Shown: positions 54,637 to 64,000 of the stretch, in pieces | Position numbering within the stretch: position 1 is the stretch's first letter | Layout of the letters: each line of letters starts with the position of its first letter | Translations under genes and position numbers: made by a program | DNA from: Wolfiporia cocos | Taxonomy: Eukaryota; Basidiomycota; Agaricomycetes; Polyporales; Phaeolaceae | Reading direction: 5' to 3' | NCBI GenBank assembly: GCA_029448655.1 | Contig: JACCLO010000001.1 | Coordinates: 310,001 to 374,000 of the forward strand | DNA: 64,000 bases | Notes under the pieces: model-generated | Told to the model about the DNA's origin: nothing | What the model saw: the letters and a program-made list of their open reading frames with translations, nothing else | The model's database searches: none

Positions 54637-57298
54637 AGATACTTGGTCAAGAATCGACAATAATGCTAGATATCAAACTTCACCCTCACGAAGAGCATTT
54701 GAAGTTAAGGAAAGTGTGAGTCCAGAACTGATACATCAATGTGAGAAATTGTTAAGCTACTATCTGGGTTGAATATGACACGTACTGCATTGAACTTCCA
54801 AAGGCCTGCATCTTTGATGCATTCATTGGCAGTATGCATTCAGTACTACTCCGAGTATTCCGCAAACTGTGTTGTGCATTCAGCCTTCAGAGGCACATGT
54901 CAGCTTTGTGTCTGATTGTTGATCTCATGTATAGACATACACAGCCAGAACAGAATTCACGTATACTGTATACATGTTCAGTGGCAACCACACACAAGTA
55001 AATGACACCTACCTGTACTCAGTGGGAAGTAAAAGATTTGGTCAAGTTCAGTTTTGGTAGAGATCGTCTGTATAATGCAATCAGATTAATGATAATAATA
55101 CTCGATTCAACGAGTTCGTTTGACATCCATACCAACAAAACTTGAAGTAGCTGAAGAGTCTATGTCAGGCAAGGTAAATATGGTGTGAGGGAGTAGGAAG
55201 AGCATGTAATAGCCAATTATGTTAAGATGACTCCCCGGTTGATTGCATAATTTATCAATTTTGAGATAACGCCTTTTGTGCTGCATGAAGAATATTGATC
55301 CTGTCAGTGGACTTTGCATTATAGATTGATCTGTGAGCATACGGGCCGAACTCTGTCTTCTTCTCTTGAAGTACGTCACACATGGATATTGCAATGTAAA
55401 TATTGGTGACAACCACAAAAGCCGCCTGAACTCGACCAGCAGTCTGTATAAAATGTCACTATCACGGATAAATTGTTGCTATAAAATTCTTACCATCATG
55501 TGCATCTCTGATGCTATTAAACTTCTATTTCCATAACTGCAGGAAGAGCAATGTGTTTTTCTCCACTGTACATCAATGGGATTTAGGGTCATGTACACCT
55601 CATAAACAACCACTAATGAACAGAAATATCAGGCCATTGGATCAGCCAATATCTAAAGTAAGGCCACCACTGACCCCAGCTTGCACCTTGGGCTTGTCAT
55701 CAGTGGGAGAAAACTGTATTTATGAGGAGCGGATCCCATACCATATGAAGTGAGAGCAAGTGTGACCTACATTTGAAAGAAAATCCTCAGCAACGACAAT
55801 TGTATCGCGTATTGCGTGAATATCTTACGCCAGTAGCACTGAGTAGTAGTTGGTATTTGGTCTTTGATAGCACTGTGTGTCATCAGCAGTTAGATGCATA
55901 ACATTGAACTCACTTTTTTGAATGGTTTAGATGTAGAATCTACGGCGATGAGCAATGCACAACTCACATTGTGATGGAACAATACCACCCATACCCTTGT
56001 ACTAGTAGGATGGTTGTAGCCTGTGGAAATCCAATGAATACATAGAGAGATTGTAATAATCAGGCACATGTGTCTCACTGATAATGCATGCTCAGCCTTG
56101 ATATTGACATGAACATTACTATACACTTAGAGAAACACTGTTCATACATACCCCATATGTACTGTGCATTCATCAGATCTTCGTTTAAATGCATATAAGC
56201 TACATCACATCACCTTGGAAGTGCAAGCAGAGATTCAATACGACCATGTCCTTGAACGAAAACGAAGTACAAGATCTGAAGTAAGAATCAGAGGTTAGTG
56301 CATGCTTGTGTTGTAGTATATTGAGCACCTGTAGTGAGATTGATTCTTTGGCTGTATCGAACAGCCTGCGACCACATTGTCAATCATGTTCATCATGTCA
56401 ACAATTGATATAAGCGCACCATAGTATTGTCGTCTATATGTTTATCCTTATCAGCTGTCAATATTGACACTTAAAGAACATGGATTACCAAGACTTTCAA
56501 ATAGATGTGATCCTCTGCATAATGCTGTACGTAGTAAAAAGCTTGTGCTAACATTATACCATACAGCCTTCTGCAATAGCAGTCGTATATTTCAGCCCCC
56601 TGTGATCAGAATGAATAGAACCACTCACAGCAGAGAGAAGAGAATGCCAATGAATGTGCAGCCATCTGTGCTGCTTAGGTGAAGGTTAGGCCCAGTCATT
56701 ATGCATAAAACTGTAGGGAAGATGTTGAGCAAGATTGCATGGATTGTCGCAAAGCGGCCCTTATATATGAAGCAGATTGCATAACAGGATGATCAACCAT
56801 ACATCAATTATAAGTTACCAATGATGGCTGTGTGCTTTCATACAGGGCCATCTGTCATGTATGATAAGTGATGTGTATAATTTGACAATTGACGGAAGAT
56901 TCTCACGATACAGGCAGCTTGCTTGCTTACTACAAAATACAAAAGCCAGGAACTACACAACCTGTGAGATGCATAACTCGAGGAGATTGGGGATGGTTAG
57001 CCAACACAAAATGCCTCCACATCAAGAATTGTATGAGCAGAGGTGGGGGGAGGTGCCCGATATTTGTTGATGGGCTTCATGTTCAAGCTGTCTGTCAAAA
57101 AGTCAGACAGCTGTGTGCCTTGTTTGCATAGCAATATGCATAGGATGATTGATTGTTGCCAGCATGTGTCAAGTAACTATCTTGTGCATTGCAACATTGA
57201 GGCAGGTGATCAGATGCAATTAATAAACTATTGCATCGATGTTGGCCTTCAGCTATATTGGTGTATGTAGATACTAATTGATGTGCGCCAGGAGTCAA
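54637..57298. other. AT-rich region without recognisable genes
   Basis: 2.7 kb with only short frames, no convincing introns or motifs. Probably old, decayed repeats. Confidence 0.35.
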
Positions 57299-57303
57299 TT
57301 ATG

Positions 57304-57685
57304 TGTCACAAGCCGATTTTCTCCAACTGGCTAGTGACTAAGTGTCAGACTTTAAACCCTGATCTTATCTAAGCGCGCACCTAAGCAGTCACGTGCATGG
57401 ACCCCAATCACCCTATCACGTGTTGACAGACCCCGGGACACTCTGTGCCGTGTACCTACACCCATTATAGGGTTACCTACATTATAATGGACTATCAGCT
57501 TACATAATACTATACAGTTGCACAAACATGTACAAACAGTAGAATAGCATATATACTGGCTGGTGAGCTGGGTAGCACCCCAGACTTGTCTTGGTCTTAT
57601 ATGCCTTGAGTAGCCTCAGATCAGGAATACGCCTTTGTGTGAGTTCTATTCCCCTGAGTAGTTGCTTGATTTGTTGCTTGTGTCA
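57304..57685 (+). mobile_element. Solo LTR E
   Basis: 382 bp, TGTCACAAGCCG to TTGTGTCA, flanked by TTATG at 57299-57303 and 57686-57690. Contains CATATATACTGG and the putative transcript start AGACTTGTCTT (57582-57592). Confidence 0.9.
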
Positions 57686-57690
57686 TTATG

Positions 57691-58860
57691 CCTCCTTGAA
57701 GTGACTAAACACAGATAGCTTCTACCAATATTGATGTAGTTTTGCAATTGTTGCTTACACATATAGGTGGAATGATGAATTTAGGGAGGTCATACAAAGT
57801 TGGTTATAAATCATTACCTGAGACTTTGTGTCAGGAAAGAAGACCTATTCAATTTTGGAACTAATAGCCCAAGACCCTGTACCAAGATGAATAAGTGTGT
57901 ATCCAAGAAGCTTCCCAGCAGTCTCAGTGTGTAAGCATCCCCTTTTCCCAAGTAACCCTTGACCACATTATATACAACCCCTTCACATGTCTTACTAATA
58001 AACCCACAACCCTGAGAACATAACAATTCTATCACAAACCCTTCAACCACTACACCCTAAGACCTATGTTTAATTATTTCTCAAATCATGTATATACTTG
58101 CACATTGCTGGAGCAAGACCTCAGCTTCAAATTAATCATCTACACCAACTCAACTGGAAGGCATCATCTAGTCGACGTTCTGACACCTTGAAACAAAGCC
58201 TGCCTAAGAGATGAGTTCTAAAGGCTCTTGTCTTATCGATCATCCCATATGGTGCTCCGACAGCACTCACATTTGAGTCTGGTGGGAAAACCAGACAAAT
58301 GAGGTGCATCCATGCTGATAGCCTCTGTAGCAGACCAATATAATTGGCAAAGCACTTGAGTATGTTTACCATGCATCAGAGGTTGTAGCAACTTATGCCT
58401 ACTCAGATTATGAGTTGGCATTAGGCTCAAGTCTCAAGCTCACCCTTCAAGCAAGGAACAATTGTCACTCAATATAGAGGCTGAGATGGCATATTGAGCA
58501 TGCTGGTGGTTCGGGTATCAGGAATTGCTGCTATCTTGCATTGCACTGCTGTGACAACATTGCAGATTGCTTGCTTCATTCTCAGTGTCCCGGAGATCAT
58601 CATTTTGATGACCTGGAATAGCTGTCAGCAGAATTGCTTTGATGCGTATGGATTTGCCTTGCCCTGAAAATAGGAATACTTTAGTGAGGATGTAGGTAGC
58701 AGGGATCAATTTTGTGGTGATGCCTAAAATGGGGACAAGCCAATTATGATGCAAATCAGAGGGCTTCATCTGTCTCTGTTCATAAATCCTTAACTCAAAT
58801 GAATCAGCAGCTGGACAATTAGATCCATCCCTGCTGCTATGCTCCTGCTGTCCAGCTGCA
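57691..58860. other. Decayed repeat sequence
   Basis: 58080-58440 reads, with stops, like an old reverse-transcriptase or RNase H type frame (VLKALVLSIIPYGAPTALTF); too degraded to assign. Confidence 0.3.
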
Positions 58861-59600
58861 TTCAATTAAATATGCAATCTGGAAATGATCTATGGTGCCA
58901 ACAGCCTAGTCACTGCCTCTTTTGTACAAATCTTACTGCTTGCTCAGATTGGTGCCTAGAGACAATTGGTCTAGCCAAAATGCTTAGATTGAACATAGGA
59001 ACAAAATGGCTAGTGTCACAGATCCTTTTCTTAGGAGTGCACCACCCTACTTTATGTCATGTGCAGGATGATCGCTACTGTAGATAAGATAACAGGGTTA
59101 TCACAAGAATACTCAGCTCAGGTGATGTACATAGTTACAGTGTTAGCACGACAGTCACTAGTGTTACGGTGTAGTTACAGTACATGGACTCACACTTTAG
59201 GGTAGACCGGCTTCATCTGTATGTACATACTTATAGCGTGAGATGAGGTCTTACAACCTCAGTTCTACTATTCTTGATATTGGGGTTGCTCCCCCTCTCT
59301 CCTTACTGTATGAGCCAGACCACCAGCCTCACTCTATATTTCAGTCTTGCTAGTCTGGGGCGCACAGCTGCAGGACATGCCAAGATAGCAGTATATTAGG
59401 ATTCCCCGCTGAGCAGGTTGCACAGTATGTAGACTGTGTCAGCTAGGTGGATTTCTCTGAAAATTAAAATTGAGAAATTTATATGTCAAAATTTGGCCAG
59501 TGGTGGGAAAGCAGTACTATATATGGAAAGCAGTGACATCTCTACTTATTTGACTAATCCAAATATATCAGTCAAGCTGACATGCGAGGGTCTCTGAAAC
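58861..59600 (+). repeat. Interspersed repeat C, copy split by solo LTR B
   Basis: 58870-59013 and 59447-59515 together match the inverted copy at 53215-53450. Limits of the repeat are uncertain. Confidence 0.65.
59014..59441. mobile_element. Solo LTR B, copy 1
   Basis: 428 bp, TGTCACAGATCC to ACTGTGTCA, flanked by GCTAG at 59009-59013 and 59442-59446. Integration confirmed by the empty site at about 53330. Confidence 0.92.
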
Positions 59601-59608
59601 ACAGCAGT

Positions 59609-60148
59609 TGTTACAGATCAAGTATCTGTTCAGCTGAAATGACTAAGATGAGTTACTCAGTGAGTCAAGTAGCACACTACTTGTCAGACTCTACAGAGTC
59701 AGAGCATTGAGATACAAGTTGAGGCTTAATTGCTTAAGCTTTGAGAACGAGTATAAGATCCTTGTAATTCAACAAGGTCAAGCTGAGGAACTCAACCAGT
59801 ATTTACATCGGATTATATACTATGACTTATTGACCAGGGTCATGGTGTCTGTGGTACTGCTACCATTAAGTCCATAAGGCTAGTGTGCTAAGTAGATGAA
59901 TACGAAGTATTGCAGTTGAGCACAACAAGAGCTGAAATGTAGAAGTCCTGTGGTTAGACACAGAATATCAGCTAGAACCTGATATGATGGAGAACTATGG
60001 GCATAGGGCTGTCGTACATGAAACGAGGGTCTCTGGTTGAGTGGGGATCCTTAGAATAAAGCATACAGTAAAGCAGTTGGGTGCTAAGTCCCTCTGTACA
60101 GTGAGGCATCAGGGAAAATAATCGAGTGTACCTGTGCAGACTGTAACA
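59609..60148 (-). mobile_element. Solo LTR D, copy 2
   Basis: 540 bp, TGTTACAG to CTGTAACA, flanked by GCAGT at 59604-59608 and 60149-60153. Confidence 0.92.
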
Positions 60149-60163
60149 GCAGTGAGACTTGTA

Positions 60164-60690
60164 TCAATGAGAACTGAATGCCTGTAATTGAGCATCTTTT
60201 GTGCCCAATCCCAAGTGATAAGCATCCACCCACTTGATAACCTGGTGCTCCCATTTCCAGATTGTCTTGACACTTACTGATGCCAGTGCATCTGGCATAT
60301 TGGCTTGTAATGTTGGAAATGCATAATCACAGTGGTTGCAGAGATACTTCTTGACAGTGCCCCAGAAGTATTTGATGAAATTCAGCTCACAGTGATATTT
60401 CGGTAGAAATATGCACATGTGGCCTGCATCCTCAATGACTTCCTGGACAAGAGTATTCTGTTCCTTGAAGTCTGGCTAATTTTTGAGTATGTGCTTGGCA
60501 CAGCAACTGGTCACAACTGGGTCACATTTCCCATGACACTGCATTCACAATCCATCAACCCAGAGGCTTCACTGAATGAGAATTTGTTAAATCCCTTTGG
60601 GAAGATTGGGATGATCAGGATGATTGTATGGAAAATTCATTTGTTGGATAATTTCCTGATCATCCTACTCCTAGTGTCCCAGACAACAGT
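60164..60690 (-). pseudogene. DDE-endonuclease (Tc1/mariner-like) transposase remnant
   Basis: The last 84 codons (60418-60164) are open: CIFLPKYHCELNFIKYFWG, with the Asn/Glu-type third catalytic region altered (NFIK where relatives have NPIE), then KKYLCNHCDYAFPTLQANMP and WVDAYHLGLGTKDAQ. Upstream the frame contains stops but still reads EVIEDAGHM and a QQMNFPYNHPDHPNLPKGI stretch. Only the C-terminal half of the catalytic domain is present. Confidence 0.65.
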
Positions 60691-61070
60691 GGGCTCAATA
60701 GGTCAGCACCTTCTGCATAAGGTGTGGCACCAGAGAGGGGGCTCGGTGACCCAGATTAGTATGCATGCGAATGAGAGGTGGGCAGCATGCAGGGAGGTAG
60801 CCAGCAAAGGGGGACTAGCCCCTACATCAACAATAACAAGACTGGGGTGTAAGCCCAAGTGAATAGCCATCATATCCTGAGTGTATCAGTAAATACTAGT
60901 AAATATGTTGAGATAACCATTTATACCAGAAGCTACTGAAAGCTAAATGCCAAGAGTCTGGGCAGTCAGATCACTGATGCCAAGATTTTTGTCATACCCA
61001 TACACACTACTTAAAATACTCAGCATATCCTCAATTCATAGAAGTTGTGTTTGAGAATTTTTCAAGCAGA
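60691..61070. other. Flank of the DDE remnant
   Basis: No clear gene. The 147-codon plus frame at 60419-60862 is the antisense shadow of the DDE remnant. Confidence 0.35.
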
Positions 61071-61417
61071 TGTCCTGTCACAGATTTACTGGCAATGTAC
61101 TAATATACCATGTAGGGGGCTGATATACAGCAGACTAGCACGTGCAGCAGTAAATCAGAGGGACACGCCCCAAAGATACAATAAACAGTCTGAGGTGTAA
61201 GCCTCAGACATAGCAGCTATAAGTACATGTGCTACACTACTGAAGAAGTGGCCACCCTAAAGCGGCCCATGCGCAGTACATGACAACTGTAACATAACGT
61301 GTAACTACTACATGACCTACTGCGACATGTGGGGGGTACAGCAAAGACCACTACACTACGGCATAAGTACAGGTCAGGTGATAGGACGAAGGTGTCTGGG
61401 TTCAATCCAGGGGAGGG

Positions 61418-62537
61418 TGACACAGACTAACTGTGGGACTCACTTATAATTGACTGATAAGCTTGAGGAGCTTGAAGCGATGAGTGAGGGGGTAGAGAGC
61501 ACAGTGAAGTGGTGGTCAACGATGTGTATGCAAGAGAACAAATCTAAGGTTTAGCATAGTGCTAAGCCTACTTATCATATAATAAAGGGACGACCGTTGC
61601 ACGGGAACTGCCATGTGCTTTTCCACATGTGCCACGTGCTGTCCGTCATCCCATAGGGCTCACACCACCGACCCGGGAAGTTGGCCAGTGGATTCCCATG
61701 CTTGGCTCCTGCAAGGCATGCGTTCAAATCCCTTTGACGAAAACTTGCGTTTCGCGCGTCCTCCCTGCACTGTACCATGGGGATTTTGTAGCTGTTGTAA
61801 CATAGATGGCCTGTACTGTAGATACCCACCAGAGAATTGCAATGAATTAAGAGAATTCAGGGAGCTTTTTGAGGCACCACATTTGTGGACACAATGTTAC
61901 AAGCTAAGCGACGATGACACCAAGCATCAGCAAGGTGGAGGAAGTGGCTGAGTGGACATAGAACAAAGGACAGGTGCAGCAGGGTGATCACACACCCTGG
62001 AGGTTGGGTGGACTCATAATGTCTCCATCCAGTGTGTTTTTCCCTTATTCTATTAGTTATCACACTTAAGTGACAATTGATATTCATGGCGAAGCCATGG
62101 GTAATTAAACTTGTATACATGAACAGACAACAGCCGCTAATGGCTTGCCCTAAAGTACTGGGTCTGTGCGCTGTACATGAAAAACGACGAAGTCCCTAAT
62201 ACTAAGAGTCCATGTGTGCTGGTAATGGCTGCACCAGTAAGAATATGTGTATGGACCCGAGGGCCCATGTTGACGTTGTGGTGTCGTTATGTTAGTCAGC
62301 TGTGTAAGCAGGATGACATATACCGGTATTGGGATATGAGTCATCTGGGACTTAGACATGTGATAACGAGCAGGCCAATGAGTCATTGTGTGTGTCATAC
62401 ATGTTATGTATGTGTTGTTTGGTTTTGTGTACATGTCTATGGGTGCTTGTTCGTACGAGCGTGAATATGCTTGTAGAAATGCCAGAAAAACAGGTAGAAA
62501 TATGGAAAAAATGGTGGCATGTCCCAAATCTGTGACA
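61418..62537 (-). mobile_element. Diverged solo LTR of gypsy family 1, with an internal insertion
   Basis: TGACACAGACTAACTGTGGG to CCCAAATCTGTGACA (plus-strand reading), flanked by GAGGG at 61413-61417 and 62538-62542. Keeps AGAACAAATCT, the self-priming start motif. It is about 420 bp longer than the 699-bp LTRs because of an insertion. Confidence 0.88.
61590..62115. mobile_element. Unclassified insertion within the family-1 solo LTR, tRNA-like motifs
   Basis: Interrupts LTR similarity between CTACTTAT and ACTTGTATACAT. Contains GTTGGCCAGTGG, a CTTG/CAAG stem with 7-base loop, and GCGTTCAAATCCC at tRNA-like spacing, suggesting a tRNA-derived SINE-like element. Limits and duplications are unclear. 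Confidence 0.4.
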
Positions 62538-62555
62538 GAGGGGCAATATCTGTGA

Positions 62556-63677
62556 TGTCACAAATTATTATTTCCTTAGTATACACATCTACATGCCTCC
62601 ACGATCATCTGTTGTAGATTAGATAAGGGTATCATTTGTTATCTCTACAGTCAGGTGATATGTTACATTAGTTAGTGTTATGCATTACCATCGTTACCTT
62701 ACCTGTGCACAGACTCACGCTTTAGGGTAGACACGCTCACTGCTCCATGTACATACATATAGCATAGGCTGAGGTCTTACAACCTCAGTCTTATTATTCT
62801 CAATGTCAGGGGTGGTCCCCTCTGTTACAGATATTTTGATTTTTTGAATGCTGGCAGAACTCACCATTGGGCGAATACGATACAGGGACTTGTTGCGCAA
62901 CCAACCCCCCTGGCTACTCATGACTCTACTGGGCACATCCCCAGTTGTACTAGCGTATAAGGCATGTTCTGACTCTGGCAGATCCAACTCTGCCCTCGTT
63001 TCACCTTCATCACTTATTAGCTGATAGATGGCGTTCAACCGCCATCATCATTCCTATCTATCATCGCAGATATATCACTACATACCTATCAAACGTTTCA
63101 TACTATAGTGTAGATAGTATCGGTGACATCTGGGACGGACTTGACCCCTAAAACCCAATGCAGTATATAAACCCATGTACTTACTGTCGAGGCTCTTCAG
63201 CTCGACCTTGTTGTATAAACAAGAAGTCTTATACTCGTTCTCAAACGTAAGAAACTACGCCCAGTATTCACTGAGCCATCAAACTGACTAAGTCCTTGAA
63301 GTGCACACTGACTTCTCAGACTGAGGCAAGTCTTATATTCTATACAGACTTGCTCAGAATAGATTATATCCTCTAACACGTATTGGATATCAAATGAACC
63401 CTAGAGTCTTTGACTCAGGACCCGAAGGCATTTCACAGATATATTTGCCTTGCACTCATCCGTAGGACTATGTGCAGAAGAACGATCTATATTCGCGACT
63501 CGAATATATGAATGGGTATTTGACCCGTAACACCCTCTCTCTACTATGCATGACCCTTTAGTCAACAACTCTACTCTTTAGACTTGCTAGTCTGGGTGCA
63601 AGGCTGCACCATCACGCCTGTTAGGTGGTGTATTAGGGTTCCCTGCTATGTGGGTTGCACATACATAGTCCATGTCA
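62556..63677. mobile_element. Solo LTR B, copy 2, interrupted by solo LTR A
   Basis: TGTCACAAATTA to CATGTCA, flanked by TGTGA at 62551-62555 and 63678-63682. About 407 bp without the nested LTR; matches copy 1 (GAGGTCTTACAACCTCAGT block). Confidence 0.88.
62823..63532 (+). mobile_element. Solo LTR A, copy 2
   Basis: 710 bp, TGTTACAG to CCCGTAACA, flanked by CCCTC at 62818-62822 and 63533-63537. TATA in CAGTATATAAAC. Single 112-bp unit. Confidence 0.93.
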
Positions 63678-63689
63678 TGTGACATGTCC

Positions 63690-64000
63690 AGTTGCAAAAC
63701 TGCAAGTCGACGTCAAGTCAAAATGTGTCTTGTGGGCATCAATTTGGACTTCGACTTCATTGCAGGCAGCAAGCCCAAGCACTCACATGAGCTGGTCATT
63801 CAATTGTGTCATAGTACAAGTACTGTCCTGTCTCGAGTCATCTGTCTATTTTTCTTATTTCTACCTCATACTTCCACCATCTCCTAAGGTATGTGTGGCT
63901 CTGGTAAGGTGGTCATAGAGGATATTGGTTGCTTCATGCAGAACACAGCAAATGAAACAAGGTTCAGTGGGTATATGCATTCCCACCACTTGTCTCTCAT
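63690..64000. other. Right edge, no gene recognised
   Basis: A plus frame at 63672-63887 has no familiar motif. Confidence 0.3.

Larger units (their letters stand above)
61076..63684. mobile_element. Outer F-type LTR element of a nested stack
   Basis: TGTCACAGATTTACTGG to ATATCTGTGACA, flanked by TGTCC at 61071-61075 and 63685-63689. About 357 bp of its own sequence remain once the inserted LTRs and their duplications are removed. Confidence 0.8.

Noticed and set aside
60419..60862. 147-codon plus-strand ORF
   Set aside because: Antisense shadow of the DDE-endonuclease remnant, whose minus-strand motifs are recognisable.
61380..61420. Possible tRNA gene (GGGTTCAATCC)
   Set aside because: The T-arm stem does not pair and there is no acceptor or anticodon arm around it.

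Overview
The window looks like a repeat-rich region of a mushroom-forming basidiomycete (Agaricomycete). Three things point there: a KDZ (Kyakuja-Dileera-Zisupton) transposase with a CxC2-type cysteine cluster next to a TET/JBP-like dioxygenase, a DUF6534-like membrane protein, and genes split by many 45-60 bp GT-AG introns. No database was searched; names rest on recognised motifs and reading-frame reconstruction. Coordinates were counted by hand and may be off by a base.

1-29.3 kb is one gene-bearing KDZ transposon. It carries an HMG-like gene (-, 411-1678), a TET/JBP-like 2-oxoglutarate/Fe(II) oxygenase gene (+, about 2244-3575), the transposase gene (-, 28247 to 4092) and a three-exon gene for a 173-residue protein (+, 28642-29265). 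Two ~10 kb chromodomain Ty3/gypsy elements of one family sit inside the transposase gene: a minus-strand copy at 5825-15827 (target duplication TGTAT) and a plus-strand copy at 17616-27619 (GCTGC). Removing each with one duplication restores the transposase frame. The minus copy has identical LTRs and intact gag and pol; pol ends in a chromodomain plus a dUTPase domain. The plus copy is frameshifted. A truncated third copy ends at 344.

29.3-41 kb holds GC-rich minisatellites (29.3-30.4 kb), a 44-bp tandem array (31.8-32.9 kb) and the 5' half of a different gypsy family (E) on the minus strand. In family E a dUTPase domain lies between Gag and protease. A solo LTR (A) interrupts its gag at codon 2 and another solo LTR (D) interrupts its 5' LTR. 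A partial two-exon gene at 39.0-39.9 kb is cut by a 237-bp LTR-like insertion.

41-51 kb is the host-gene part: an 11-exon gene of unknown function (41157-43216), ATG7 (44761-47710, 11 exons, GC-rich) and a decayed or finely split DUF6534-type gene (about 49.3-50.7 kb, minus).

51-64 kb is AT-rich and consists largely of transposon remains: DDE-endonuclease fragments, solo LTRs with exact 5-bp duplications, two 75-bp palindromes, and at 61.08-63.68 kb a five-element stack of nested LTR insertions.

The most interesting material is the four-gene KDZ unit with minisatellite-filled introns, two gypsy lineages carrying dUTPase at different polyprotein positions, and Tf1-like self-priming signals in both lineages.
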